A stretch of 64,000 nt of DNA from Saprolegnia diclina VS20 (Eukaryota > Oomycota > Saprolegniomycetes > Saprolegniales > Saprolegniaceae), in contig NW_008246068.1 of assembly GCF_000281045.1 (NCBI RefSeq), positions 394,859 through 458,858 on the forward strand. Reading direction: 5' to 3'. Positions 10,201 through 25,200 of the stretch are shown in pieces. The position numbers and the translations under genes were made by a program. The notes beneath the pieces were generated by a model. That model was not told where the DNA came from. It saw only the letters and a list, made by a program, of their open reading frames with translations, and searched no databases. Each line of letters starts with the position of its first letter. The stretch's first letter is position 1.

Positions 10201-13200
10201 CTTTGTCGTTCGACGCTTATGACGATGCGCAACTCACAGCGGCTTGGCCCTCTGAAGGTCCGTTGACCGGCGGCGTCAACGTGACGGTCTCTGGCACAAA
10301 TTTCCAAAACGTCTCGTCGCTCCAGTGCTGGTTTGGCGGTCACGTCCGGAGTCTTGCACGGTTTGTGTCGCCCACGTTGCTGCAATGCACAATGCCCGAT
10401 CTGTTGGCCATCGCGGCCATCGGCGACGCTGTCCCGCTCAGCGTCAGCATCAACGGCATCGACGACTCGAGTACGTCGGTCGCGCTGCTTGTGTACGCCG
10501 CGCCGAGCGTCACCGGCATCTACCCTGCCTTCGGAGCAACGTCAGGCGGCACACTCGTGTCTGTCGTTGGCAGTCGCTTTGTCTCGACACCGCGTCTCGA
10601 ATGCCGCTTCACGGCCACGGCCACTGGCACTCTGGTGGTGACACCGGCCGTTTGCATCTATGCCAGCATGGTGCAGTGCACGGCGCCGCCCGTGGCGACA
10701 GCGGGAACCTACGGTCTCGCACTGTCTCTCAATGGACAAGACGTCTATACTACGGACGCAGCTCTTTTCACATACTACGCTGCTGCTGGCGTCACATCGC
10801 TGACACCGGCGCTGGGTTCGACTCTTGGTGGGACAACTGTTGTTGTGACGGGTGGTCCGTACCTTCCGACAACACCGACGCGCTGCTACTTTGGGTCGGC
10901 CTCCGTCCTTGCTTTGTGGCAAAGCCCGATGCAGCTCGAATGCACAACGCCGGCGCAGACGACACCAGGCGCCGTTGCGTTCTTTGTCGCTTCCAACGGT
11001 ATCGATGCAGACGCGACGTTAACGTTCACGTACTTTGCACCGGTGCAACTGCTGGCCGCGTCGCCGAGCCTGGTGACCAACAGCTTTTTCGGCTCAATTG
11101 CACTCTCGGGCGTATTTCCGCTGGGGCTTGGTCCGATGTCGTGCTTGTCCAACTCGACCTCGATGGCTGCAACGGTGCTCAACGCGTCGACACTGATGTG
11201 CGGGCCCGCTCTGTGGTCGCAGACGACGTCGCTTGCGGTTGTTGTCGGTGCCGACCGCAGTGCAACCTCTGTCACGGTCTTTGCGTATCCTGCATTACGA
11301 ATCGCTGCCGTGGACCCGGTGCTTGTCCCCGTCGGCACCAATGCAACGCAAGTGACCGTGACAGGCGACCACTTTGAGCCACTGGCGTCGCTCACTTGTC
11401 TTTGGAATGACTCGGTTGCCACGCCAGGAACATATGTGTCCTCGACCCAAGCCATCTGCGACATGGATCTGCGCACCACCGGGACCGTTGGCGCAGTGAC
11501 GCTCGCCATGTCGCTGGGTCTTGCCTCGAACGCCTCCAACACGACAACAGTATACGTGTATGCACCGCCCTCGATCGCAACCATCGCACCTCGCCACGGC
11601 CACGCCGGAACTGTCGTGCTTGTGACGCTCTCGCCGGCGCTACCACCGACATCATTTGGGCCACTGCGCTGCCTCTTTGATGGTGTCGCTTTTGCGGGGC
11701 GGCTGTTGAACACAACGGCCGTGTCGTGCACGGCGCCGACACGCTCCGTCAGTGTCTATGCCACGACCGTCCTTCTCTCGGTGCAGATCGACGGTATCCA
11801 GGTGCACTCGGGTGCGGCAACGTTCACGTTTGACGGCTCGGTCCCAGTGGCGTCCATGTACCCGACGATTCTTGATACCTCGGATGCAACCATCGTGTTT
11901 GCAACGGCAGCACCACTGCCGCCTGCGTCGGTCGTTCAAAGCCGATTCGAGCCCAGTGGCACTGTTGTCGACTGCGAAATGCTGGGCTTTTCGTATGTGA
12001 GCTGCGCCGCTCCCCACGGACATCCGAACGACTCGATTGCAGTGGCGTTGGCGCTCAACGGTCAAGCGTTTGTGCCGGTCCGAGCCGGCAACCTCACGTT
12101 CGCCCCATCGACCAGCACACCACGTGTGGTCATGTACCCTGTCACCGCCGTGGCGTACGCGCCGACGACGCTCACGTTTTCGGGCCTCTTTGATACGACG
12201 GCGTCGTATCGGTGCGCATCTGATGACGCGTCATGGTACACTGCCAACGTTGTGTCGCCGACGCTTCTCCAGTGCACCGTCGCGCCACCGACCATCCTTG
12301 CTGCCAACGTGACGTGGCAGCTCCAACGCGACGCCAAGAGCCTGGGTCGCTTTCCGATAACATACATTCCGAGCCCGGTTGTCGCTCAGCTTGTGCCGTC
12401 CGCGATCGAGCAGCTCAGTCCCCGAGCCGAGTTTGCGATCGTCGGTCGCAACTTGACAGCTGTCGGCTTTACGTGCGCCCTCCAAGTGCCGGATGGTGGC
12501 CTCGTTATCGCCGACGCCGCCACCGTTATCAACGCAACCTACGCTCTCTGCACCTTTGGATCCGTGGCATCGGCGTCTGTCGGAAGTGTTTGGGCCCTCT
12601 TGACGTCGAATGACAATGGTCTCGCATGGCTCAAATCGAAGGCGACGCTGACGATCGCAGCGGCGGTACAACTCGAGTCTATGAGCCCCAAGACGACGAC
12701 GATCGGCTCTACGGCCGTTGTTTCGGTCCTCGGGTTTGGTTTCAGTGAAGCAATGTGGTGCATCCTGGACGCAACCACCGTCGTGCCCGCCGTTGTCCTC
12801 GGCGCGACGCGCTTGACGTGCACTGTGCACATCAACCAGGTAGTGCACTCGTCCGGAACCATCTCACGTTATGTGTTGGTAGACGTCGACCTCGGTTGCA
12901 CTGAGCGTCAACGGCGTCGACGCTGCCACGCGCAGCATTACGCTCACGGCAGTGTCGCCGTTGCTCGTGCTTTCGTTTTCTCCGTTGCGCGGTCCCGACG
13001 ACGGCGGCTCGCAGCTCGCGATCGTCGTTGCTCCTCTGGATCCATCATGCGTGTACTATTGCCACATTGGAGAGAGCATTTCGGAGGCCAGAATTTATCG
13101 CGGCAGCGTCACGTGCCCCTCACCAGCATTTCGACCGCCCAACACGACCGTCCGCGTCGGCGTCTCGCTCGACAACCAAACGGTCGCGTACGCTTCTGCA

Positions 13201-16200
13201 GTGTTTACCTACTTCCCGCGCAGCACGCTCGCCCACGTCGTCCCAAACGTCGTTCCTCGGGATGGCAATGCCTCAATGTTAGTCACAGGTACCAATTTCC
13301 AAGACGGTGATGTGGTCTGCAAGCTGGGGTCGATGATCGTGCCAACACTTTACGTCAACGCTACCGCTTTGCACCTCGTCAGTCTGCCCCAGGCGACGGC
13401 GGGCGCGCTCTCTGTGGCATGCTCGTTCAACGGCGGCGTTGACTACGCCGTCGCCCCCGTGCTCGTATCGTTTGAAGATCCATGGACTATCCTGTCGATT
13501 GACCCCAAGCGCGGGTTTGCCTCGGGCGGTGCACCGTTGACGTTGACGGTGTCGACGGCACTCCCCGACGCGTCCGACATACAGTGTGTGTTTACAGGCG
13601 CTGCCTCGGGCACATATGCAGCTACGCTTCTCACGGCAACCACGTGCACGTGCACGACGCCTTCGACCAAGTCCGCCGGCGCTGCGTACGTGCACCTGGC
13701 GTACGCCGGGATGCAAACCGCACCCGTTTTGATCACTTATGACCGTACGTACTGTGCATTGTACGGGGCTAATAGCTCGCTTTAGCGACCCCGACGCTGC
13801 TTGCGCTCTACCCGTCGCAAGGCTCGGAGCTCGGCGGCTACGCCATCTTCATCTCGGGTGTCGCGTTACCGCAATCGCCGCGCTTGACGTGTATTTTTGA
13901 TGCCACGCTTTTGGTCCCGGCAACGTGGTTCGGAAGTGACACGATCCTGTGCGAGGCGCCGCCCCATGCACCGGGCAACACTACCGTCCGCGTCTCTACC
14001 AACGGCGGTCTCGAAGCGTCATTGGCGTCGCTTTCGTTCGAGTACACAGTGCAGCCGACGGTCACGGCCATGGCCCCGGCCAGTGGGCCGTCGACGGGCG
14101 GGAACGCGGTGACGATCTATGGTACAGGGTTCGCCAACACGTCGGCGCTACTGTGCTTTTTCGCCTCGGAACCGGCGACCGCTGTGCTGTACATTGACGC
14201 GACTACCGTCATCTGCACCGCCCCACCGGTGCTGCAAAACGCATCCGTGACCGTCGCCGTTGTCGCTTCGACGACGGGCGACGCCGTGTCGTGCGGACCG
14301 CTGTGTACGTACACGTACCATGCGCCACTGCTCGTTACTTCCATTGCGCCAAAGTACGGACCGTCGTCTGGCGAGACGGCCGTTGTAGTGACGGGACGAA
14401 ATTTTCGCGCATCGGTGCGCTATACATGCGCGTTCCAGCTGGATGCTTCGACAGCTCCGATGCATGTACCGGCGTCGTATCACAGTCCCACGGAGCTGCA
14501 GTGTTGGACGCCACGACTCCCGTATTTGCTTCGAGATCTCGTCTTTGCGACGATCGCCATTGCCGAGACAGGCATTGCGCAAACCGACGCCACCGAGTTT
14601 GGCTTTTACCCCGAGGCGCAACTGACGTCTGTATCACCGGGTCTCGGCACAGAGCTCGGCGGCACAGTGCTGACGCTCGCTGGGTCCAACTTTGTGGCGC
14701 TACCGAGCGCGGCGTGCGATTTCGGCGCCGGTGGCATTTCGCCGGCGCGCGTGCTGTCCCCGACGCTTTTACAGTGCGTCGCGCCGCAGCATGTACCCGG
14801 TCCCGTGCTCCTGGCTGTGTGCCTCAACGGCCAGCAGTGCACCAAGACACGGCTTTACTATGAGTTTTACCCGGCCATGGATCTCACGCAGCTGGTGCCA
14901 TCTCGAGGCTCGGCGCGCGGTCGGACCAGCGTCCTCGTGATCGCAGCGGCGCCCCTTGTGACGGTGGCGTCGTTCGTTTTTTGCTGGTTTGATTTGCAAG
15001 ACACGCGCGTCGCGACGGTGCGTGCGACGGTGGTCACTGCGACAACGGTGCAATGTCTTTCACCTCCGATGCCCGACGCCAGTCGCGTCACCATCACGCT
15101 CTCTCTCAACGGCTACGAGGCCGCGACGACCGCGCTACCGTTTGTCTATACCCAGCAGATCGACATTGCCGACGTATCGCCGACAACGGGTCCCTCCACG
15201 GGCGGGACACGGGTGGCTGTCACTGGGTACAATGTGAACCTGACGTCGTCGTACTTTTGTCATTGGGGCGCGTCGTTCGTGGAGCCTGCCCACGCCGTGT
15301 CGACGTCGACAATTATTTGCGTCGCACCGCCGGCAGCGCTCTCTCCGACAGTGACGCTCGGCATCAGTGACAACGGCGTCGATGTGGCTCTTGCGCCGTC
15401 GCTTTTTCGGTATGTACTGCCGATGGCCTTGATGTCGCTCACGCCACGCCGCGGACCCGAGACGGGCAATTTTTTCGTGACGATTATGGGGTCCGGGTTC
15501 GAGCCTTCGGTCGTGTGCCGCGTCGGCGCCCGCCCGGCGGCACCCGCACAGTGGCTCTCGTCGACATCAATCATGTGCTGGATGCCCCCGAATGCCCCCG
15601 GCACCGTCGCCGTCGCGGTGGCCAACAACGCGGTCGATTTTTCAGTCGTTTACTTTGGCTACAGTGCATCTCCCGTCGCGTCGGCGATGGTTCCGGCGCG
15701 AATCCTTTCGTCGGGCGGGAGCCTCACGGTCCTTGGGGCACATTTTTGGAACGTAACGACGTGGCGCTGTGCTGTCGACGGCGCCGCCTCGCGCGATGCC
15801 ATATTTCTGAATGCTTCGGCGCTTGGATGTGGGTTTGCTACGCTTTCTCCAGGCACGTCGGTGTTGCGCCTGTTTGAAACGACCACCGGTGTCTCGGTGA
15901 CGGTGCCGCAGTCTCTGGTCGTCGTCGTGCCACCGCATATTGCTCGAGCGGTTCCTTACCTCTTGCCAGCCAACACCAGCACGATGGTGACGCTCTACGG
16001 CACGGACTATTCTTATATGCACGTTTGCCAAGCCAGCGATGGTACTTACCTCTCGACGCAGTTCTTGGGGGTGACGGAGGTGCGCTGTCGCGTCGATACA
16101 GCGACGATGAGTCTCTCGTTGTCCGACTTGGAACTGGAAGCCGCGCTCTCGAGCACCGCGCTGAGCTACTACGAGCCATACGACATCATTGCCGCATCCC

Positions 16201-19200
16201 CACCGTTTGGGAGCTCAGACGGCGGCACATTGGTGGTCATCACGATTGCGCCGGCGTTGTTTGACAGTGCATGGCCCATGACGTGCCAGTTTGGCGCTGT
16301 GGCTACACCAGCAACGTACCTCAATGCGTCGGCTGTTGGCTGCTTCTCGCCCGAGGTCTCAAGCCCCCGAAAGGTGCAGCTTTCGGTCAGCCTCAACAGT
16401 GTCCACTACCCCCGCCCGATCGACTTCGAGTATTTGGACGCCGTCGTCATCGATGACGTGACGCCGGCGCTGGCAATGACGCTGGGTGGGACGAGGATCA
16501 CGCTCACGGGTCGTCATTTTGTGCCTGGCGCGCAGTGTGTGTTGAACCAGTCGATGGTACCGAGTACGGTGCTGTCGTCGACGCAGGCCTTCTGCAAGGT
16601 CCCACCTGCGACACACGCCGGACCTCTCACCGTGACGTTGTCCAACAATGGCGTGGACGTTCCCGGCTCGGTGGCAGTCCTTACGATGTACGCCCCGCCA
16701 ACAATACTGTCGGTGGCACCGCGAATGGGATCTACGACGGGTGGCACCCGCATCCGCGTCGTCACACAGTCGCCAATAAACTTGAACGTGGCGCTGCCGA
16801 CCTGTCAAGTCGGCAACGCAACGGCGTCCGCCACAATCATCAACGCCACGTGCTTGGAGTGCGTGTCGGCAGTGAGCGCCGATGCCACGACTGTCCCGTT
16901 CCAGATAGCTTTTGTCGGCGATGATTTTGTCGATCTTGGAAGGTTCGAGTACGTCTGGCCGCTGAATGTGTCGGTTGTCGAGCCGATGCTAAGCACTGAA
17001 GTGGGCGGTGGCACGGTGACGGTTGCAACACTCGACCCAGCGTTCTCGACGATGACCGCTGTCATGTGTCGTTTTGGCAGTCGGGCGCCAGTAGGCGCGG
17101 TCGTTTCGTCGCCACGCAGCGTCTCGTGTCCTGCTCCAGCGCACGCCCCGGGGGTCGTTGAACTCACCATCACCCGCAACGGAATCGACTTTGAGCTGGC
17201 CACAACATCGTTCGTGTACTTGCCGGTACAGACAAGCTCGGGCATCATGCCGGTCGCGGGACCGGCGTCGGGCAATACGACGGTATCTGTCTTTGGCTCG
17301 AGCTTTTCTGCCTGCGCCGCGCTCCAGTGTCGTTTTGGCACAAAAACAGTCGCGGCGACGCTCCTTGCGTCGACGCAGGTCGTGTGTCGCACGCCGTCGG
17401 TGGCGGCACCGATCGTGACGAGCGTCACCGTGGCATGTGGATCCGTCGACCTCGTGACGCTGCCGGATGCTTTCAAGTTCTATGCATCGCCCGTTGTGTA
17501 TCGCACGACACCGTTGCTCGTGCCGTCGTCCGGTGGCAGTCGACTGGTGCTGCAAGGTCGCTTCGACGCACCCAGCATCGTCTGTCGGTTTGGTGCGTCG
17601 GCCATCGTAACGGGTGTTGTTGTCAATGCTACGGTGGTTATTTGCATGACGCCCCCGCTCGCGCCGGGTGTCGTCACCGTTGAGGTCTCGAGCAACGAGT
17701 ACGACTACACCTATGGACCGCAAGCTCTACGCGTGCATTCGCCAGTGGTGCTCCAGAGCGTCTCCCCAACAGATGTGCATGCCGGCTCGAACACGACCGT
17801 GATGGTGCACGGAGTCGGGTTCCTTGATGTGCCGACGCTTCGGTGCCGATTCGGAGCTTTACCAGCAACGCCAGCTCGGTTTCTCTCGAAACAGACCATT
17901 GTATGCATCGTACCACCCGTCGCACGGCAAACCGTCGTCGACGTGTCGGTGGCCAACAACGGTGTCGACTTTGGCGACGGCGCTGGCATTCGTGTGCATT
18001 TCCATGATCCTCCAACGTTGATGTCCGTGGCGCCGACGTCGGGGCCCACGTCGGGTGCGTCGATTCTGACGCTAACGGGAGCGGGGTTCTTGCCGTCAAC
18101 GTCACTAGCGTGTACGTTTACTTCTGGGTTGGCGACGCCGGCGGTATTTGTTTCGGCCACGCAAGTCGTGTGCGCGACGCCGGCCGTGGACGCACCACTC
18201 ACAACGCGCATCCAGGTGCGATATGTTAACACCAACGTCACGACTGCAGCAAGTGTCGCTTTCACATACCAGTCGACCATCACAGTCACAAGCGTCATGC
18301 CCACCACGATTTTTTCGGGTGGCACTCCCAGCTCGTTGGTCATGACCGGCTTCAACTTTGACTCAAGGTCGGCGCTGCAGTGCGTGCTCTCAATCAATGG
18401 GACCGAGCGTCACTGGCCGGCGGTGGTCGAATCTTCTACGACGCTGCGCTGCCACGGCAACGTCGTCGCGCCTGGCATGTACCAGTTGCACGTCACGGGT
18501 ACACGTGTGGCGACGACGGGCCGCACTTGGTTTGTCCATGCCCGCGCAATGGCGACGGTGTCTGACGTGCACCCTCTTCAGAGCTTGGAGGGCGGTGGCA
18601 CGCGCGTACTGGTGTCGGGCAGCAGTTTTTCGGTCCTCGACGCCTTCGCCTGTCGCTTTGGCCCAACGTCCGTACCAGCCACCGTGACGTCGTCGACGCA
18701 ACTCGAGTGTGTGGCGCCACCGATGGGACCCCATCACAACGTCCTTTTCGCGGTTCTCCAAGCCGATCAGTCGCTGGCTTTTGCACCTGTCACGTTTGCG
18801 TACGTCGTGGCGCCCAGTGTCGTGCGACTGGATGCATCGATACTGGCTTCAAGACGACCGACCCAGGTGTTTATGGACGGTGCCAACTTTGTGTCGGGGC
18901 TCGATTGCCTCTGGGTTGGACTCGATGCAGTGCGCGCGGCGCCAGCGACAGTGCTTTCGTCGACACGGCTCATGTGCCCTATCAACGTTGACGCTCCAGG
19001 CAGTGCTCGGCTGCTCTTGCAGCTACACGGCGTTGCTGTCGACACCAACACGACGATTCAGGTCGTCGATGTCCCCACGGTTACGGCGGTAGCCCCAAGA
19101 TTTGGCCGTCCCGGGTCACGCCTCACGATTACGGGCTTGGGCTTCGCGGCGGGCCCCAACCTGGGCTGCCATATCGGAGGCGCGTTTGTCGCCGCCATCT

Positions 19201-22200
19201 ACATTTCGTCGACCCAAGTGATGTGTACGGTGCCGACCACATACAATGCACCACAAGCGTCGGTGACCGTGACCAACATTGGCAGCGACGTTAGCAATAG
19301 CGTACTGCTGACGTACGTCGAGTCGGCAGTCCCCATGAGTATTGACCCACCGTTTGGCTCAGTGGCTGGCGGGACCTTGGTTACGATTCCTCTTGCCGGC
19401 TCCATGCTGTGGCCCATGGATCTTTTGTGCCGATTTGGTGCCGTGGCAGTCCCTGCAACGGTCATCAACGCGTCGATGGTGCGGTGCATGACGCCGCTAA
19501 ACCAACGCCCGGGCGTCGTCGACGTGACTCTCTTGGTGGCGTTGGACAACTCTTTGCTTTCAGTCGAGACACGCCCGTTGCGGTTTGGCTACATGGAAGA
19601 TATTGCGATCGTGACCGTAGCGCCAGCGTTCGGGTCGCTGTCAGGAAACACGCTCGTGTCCGTCGTAACTTCGGCCGTCGACCTGGACCTGCTCGACTCC
19701 CACCGGCTTTTGTGCGGCTTTGGCTCGGTTCGTGTCCCGGCATGGCGCACAAGTCGGTCGACGCTGGAGTGTGTGACACCACCAGCGGTTATGGAAGGTG
19801 CTGTGGCTCTCACCGTCAGTGTCAACGGTATCGACTTCAGCTCGAACGCAGTTTCCTTTACATACCAAGCATCACTCACGGTGACGTCGGTAGTTCCCAA
19901 CACGGGAAGTGTCCTTGGTGGCACGCTATTGCGATTTCTCGGTGCCAACTTGGACAGGATGAGCCCGGCATCGGCGGCTTGTCGCTTTGCAGACGCGGCG
20001 ACGGAAGCAATTTTCGTCGTTGCAACGATCGTATCCGCTCAGGAAGCTCACTGCGTGGCACCGGCATGGGCCGTCGAGACGTATACTACCGTGGTTCTTA
20101 CGGACGCCGTGCTCACATCGAATTCGGTTGGTTTCGAGTACCAAGCGCCGATCACGATCGCGTCGGTGGAGCCTGCTGTCGTCAGCGAGGCAGGCGGTCT
20201 GTCGATGCTTGTCATAGGAGATTCCTTTCGAGCAGACTCGGCTCTCTGCTGTATCTTTGGATCTATCCGCGTGCCAGCAACTTGGCGTTCGTCACGCTTG
20301 CTGCAGTGCACGAGCCCGCGCCATGTTCCAGGACCGCTGACGTTGGCCGTGTCAGCCAATGGCATCGATATTTCCAACGCGTTAGCACTGCGTGTGACAG
20401 CGCAGCCCTCGATCACCGATGTCGAGCCGTCGCACGGCTTTGTCTCTGCACCAACCTCGATTCGTGTTTTGGGCACTGGCTTTGATGCAACGGTGGCGTG
20501 GCAGTGCGTCGTTGGGGACAGTGTCGTCACTGCGACGGTAGTTGATCGTAACACTTTGGCGTGTGTGGCGCCGCACCCGACGGCAGCGTACTCGGCAGTC
20601 GTGTCAGTGTCGGTCGCAACGGCGACAGGTATCACTGTGCCAGAAAGCCTTCCGTTCTACTACGATGTGGTCGTCAACGCAACGACGGCAGCGCCGGCAA
20701 GCGGACCGACCACCGGTGGCACCTCTGTCATTTTGTCGGGCGTCTTTGTCAATGCGGAGGAGAGCCTCCGTTGCATCTTTGGTGACTCGGAAACCCAAGC
20801 AACGATTCTGAGCTCGTCGACTGTCGAGTGTATTTCACCGTCGACGTCGTCGCCAAGGGTTGTGCCGTTGTTGTTGCAAGTCGCCGGCCAGCGCCCAACG
20901 CCGACGGGGTTTACGTTTGTGTATTACCCGCCTCCAAGTGTGAGCGCCGTGGCGCCAGCCGTGGTTCTTGGACCGACGCTCATTGAAGTGACGGGTGCCA
21001 ACTTTAGTTTGAGCTCCGTATGCCGGTTTGGTCGCGACACAATAGTGTCAGCACGCTTTGTCACGATGACGTTGCTGCAGTGTGCGGCACCGGCGCATGC
21101 CCCGGGGCTCACGGCGGTCGATGTCAGCAACAACGGTGTGGACTTTAGCGTCAGTGGCTTGACGGTGCTGTACGAACCCGAAGTTGCAATCACCGCCGTT
21201 CGCCCGGCATCGGTTCTGACGACCGGTGGCAAGACGCTCACCATCACCGGCATCGGCTTTGCGTCCCAACTCACGCTCTTCTGCATGTTTGACGACCACG
21301 GGCGCTCGATTTTGCAGGCAGCGGTGGTTCTCAATGCCACGACCTGTACCTGCGTGACGCCGCCTCTCGCGCTGGGCGTGATTCCGCTCTCGCTGACCAC
21401 GACGCAGCAAGACTTTACGTCCAATCACGTGTCACTGACGTCCGTGGCAGTACCGGAGCTCTTGCGCCTCACGCCAACGCACGGGACGATCGCAGGAGGA
21501 ACGCAGCTCGTTCTGTACGGCATCAACTGGTTTGTCGATCCAACCGCGTCGATGGCGTGCTGTTTCAATACCAGCGCTTGCGTCCCGGCGTATCTGGAGC
21601 CGTCCACGAGCAGTGTACGATGCACAACGCCCGTGTTCAATGCTACAAGTCGCGTCTCAGTCGACGTCGTTGTCGACGACGTTCGGCCTCGGTTTCCGCT
21701 GGCATTCTTTGTCGACGCAGAAGTCTCAGTAGAGTCCATGGTGCCGAAGCATGCGCGGGAAATGGCGGGTACGGTCCTCACGCTGACTGGCGGCAACTTC
21801 TTCGACACCCCGGAGCTGGCGTGCGTCGTCGGCGAGGTGCGCCTGCCCGCACGATTCTTTAGCACGTCTGCGATCGCATGTACACTCCCGCGGCTGTTGC
21901 CGGGCAGCGTACGTGTTGCAGTGACCACGAACGGCGTCGATGTTGTGTCAGCCCCGATGGCGCTGGTGGTGGACCCCGTCACGACGTCGATTCACACCAT
22001 CTCGCCAACGTCGGGCCCGATCCATGGCAATACGCTAGTGATACTTCTTCACAACCTTCCACTGGCAGTCTCGTCGGTCATGTACTGCGCGTTCGGCGCC
22101 ACGCATGTCCCAGCAACCACCGTCAACAGGTCGGCGCTAACGTGCTTGACGCCGCCGTCCCCAACTGTCACGGCGGTCAACGTGTCTCTGGTCGAGCGTA

Positions 22201-25200
22201 CGACGTCACTTGGGTCGTCCATCGTGTACGACGACTTTGACGGCATGTTTGTGTACGCTGCGTGGCCAACAGTGCAGCGTATTGCGCCATCGTCGGGCAC
22301 CGCGGCGTCCATAGTGTCGGTGACAGGCTCAGGGTTTACGTCCGCGTCTGAGATTCGATTTGGTGACGCGGGTGCGTCGCGCTGTGATGTATGGACGCCA
22401 ACGACCTGCACGGTCCGTGTGCCGGCCCCTGATGGCGACAACGGAGGTCCAGTGCTTGTCGCCGCTTCCAACAACGGCGTCGACTTTGCGTCGTCCACGG
22501 CGCTGTTTCTGTATATGCCCGAGGTTGTCGTGACGTCGGTGTCGCCCTCGGTTTTGCGGTCGGCGGCATTGGTGACGGTGCGCGGCGCCAACTTTGACTC
22601 GACATTTGCATCGGCGCTTGTGTGTCGAATTCATACCGTGCACGTGCCGGCGACCGTGGTTGCGCCAGACGAGGTGCAGTGTGTCGCACCTGCATTACGC
22701 AGTGGCAACTACTCTGTCGATGTCTCTATCAACGGCGTCGACTTTACCAAAAGCCACGTGCTGCTCGAGTACAAGGAGCCACTTGTCTGGACATCGATTC
22801 ATCCGCGTTTTGGGTCCACCGAAGGCAACACTGTTGTGACGCTGACAACAAGCTCGACTGTTTCGGAAACGGACGTTCTCTCGGCCTATTGCGCGTTCAA
22901 CACGACCGTCGTTCCTGCGACGCTGGTCAATGCGTCGACTGTGACGTGCACGGCACCACCCACCCCGATGCCGGGCCCTATGACACTGCACCTCGTACAG
23001 TACGATACGTCCCACCAAATGACGTTGGAGAATGTACTGTCGCGGCCATTGGATGCAGCGCCCGGCGTCTACACCTACGTTGCACCGATGCGCGTCACGG
23101 CAATATCGCCCACCCGCGGTTGGCGCTCGGGTGGCAGCGTTGTCACCGTTCTTGGCGCCAACTTTGCACCGTCGCCGTCGCTCGGGTGCTTCTTTGGGCC
23201 ATTGTTTGTGCCTGCCACCTTCGTGTCCCCCACAGTACTTCGGTGCACGTCGCCAGCACCAGAAAGCACTGCCACCGACTATCTCGTCGCGATCACGGCC
23301 AACGCCGTGGACGTGCTCGCAACACACATTGCGTTCCACTACCAGCCAGACATTGTCGTGGCGTCGATAACGCCGGCGAAGGCGTCCCTTGCGGGTGGTG
23401 GCACCGTTCAGATCCACGGGGCAGCCTTTGATGCGCTTTCAAACGTGAGCTGCGTCTTCAATACCGTTGCAGTGCCCGCAACGGTGGTTGCCCCAACGAG
23501 GATTGTGTGCACGGTGCCACCCGCTACTCGCGAGACGACCGTTCAAGTCGGTCTTGGCATCAACGAGGCGGATGTTTTCCCCGCCACCTTGGCATTCGAG
23601 TATAAGCAAGCGGCGATCGTCCATAGTCTCTCGCCGCGCACTGGGCCGCACCGGGGCAACACAACCGTGTCGGTGCAAGGCGACGGCTTTGCGCCAGGGA
23701 TGGTGTGCTTCTTCGGTCTGCGGTATGTGCTTGCAACGGTTCTCTCGTCGACCAAGCTCGCTTGTGTCACACCCGCCGTCGACTTCAACACGACAGCAGT
23801 TGTTTTCGGCGTCGACGCTGTGACGGCGGACGCTACCGTCGTCGGTATCGGAGACACGGATGCACTGACGTTTTACTACACGGTACTGCCTACGATCTCA
23901 CAACTGGTTCCTGCTGCCGGACCGACGACTGGAGGCACCAGCGTGGTGTTGACCGTACCCGACGGCCTCGGCTATCTGGACATGATCGACTGCAAATTCT
24001 GCGACATAATTGTTACTGGGACTTTTCAGGGACCGACGACGGTAGCGTGCACGGCCCCCGCCGTCGCCGCGCCGCGCACGTGTCCGCTGACGCTGTCAAC
24101 GAACCACCTCGATTTTGGTGACGAAATCTGGGCCTTTGCCTACTACATGTCGCCGCAACTGACATCGGTGTTCCCAGCACGTGGGCCCAGCAACAGCTAT
24201 ACGAATGTGACACTCTTTGGGGCCAACTTTGTCGACGGTGGAACGCCCCAGTGTAAAATCGGCGGCAAAACGATACCTGCGACGCTCGAGTCGGACTCGC
24301 AGCTGCGCTGCCTCGTGCCACCAGGTGTCACACAAGCCGATATTCAGCAAGTGCAGATCCAAGGCCCACCGTTGGCGCCAACCGTTCAAGTCGTCACAAC
24401 GACGGCCGCGCCCGCGACCAACGAAGTCCAAGTGGTCACAACGTCGGCCTGGGCTAACGGGCCGCAGGTCCAAGCCATTGCTGCGACGCTGCCGGCTGCT
24501 CAAATGGAAGTGTACGAAATCACAACGAGCAGTGCGTATCAGCCGACGGTTCAAATGCTCACGTTCACAACGACGCCGATACTACCCGAGGTGCACACTG
24601 TCATGACAACAGGAGCGTCAACCGTCGGCGGGTCATTTACGATCAACGTCTTGGGCTTCAACGTCGTCGTTGGCGCGAGTGATTCGGCGTCTACCGTCCA
24701 GCAAAACCTTGTCGCGGCGACGCTCGGTTCCCACGGTTGCTCGGTCGCGCGCTCGTCCGGTGCGCTCAACACGTATACGTGGACAATCACATTTACAACC
24801 GACGCGGGGACGTTGGCTCTGACGCGACTCGTGTCGACGAGCGCCCTCACCGGCACCAGTGCGTCCGTGGTCGTGGCGCGCGTTCGCGCTGGCACCGTCA
24901 TGGAAGTGCAAACCATTTGCATCTACGGCGCCGTCTTCTCGGGCTCTCTCGCTACGATCGATGTGTCGCTCCAGGGACAAGTGGTTGCCAGCCAAATTAG
25001 TGTTCTTGCAAGCGCTACGTCCATGGCATCGGCGCTCAATGCCCTCGGTGCTCTCGGCGTTGTGACTGTGTCGCTGCAAACCAGCACGTATACTGACGTC
25101 AGCGGCGCCGTCTACGAGCGGTTTCAATGGGCCGTCACGTGCACGTCACGCAGCCAGTTTGGTGGACGCCTTCAAGTACAACTGTACAACAGCGTGGGGC

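Noticed and set aside
12840-12882. Frameshift or pseudogene break between TIG domains
   Set aside because: A GT...AG intron of 43 nt explains the frame change and restores the TIG pattern (TSVALSVNGVDAAT).
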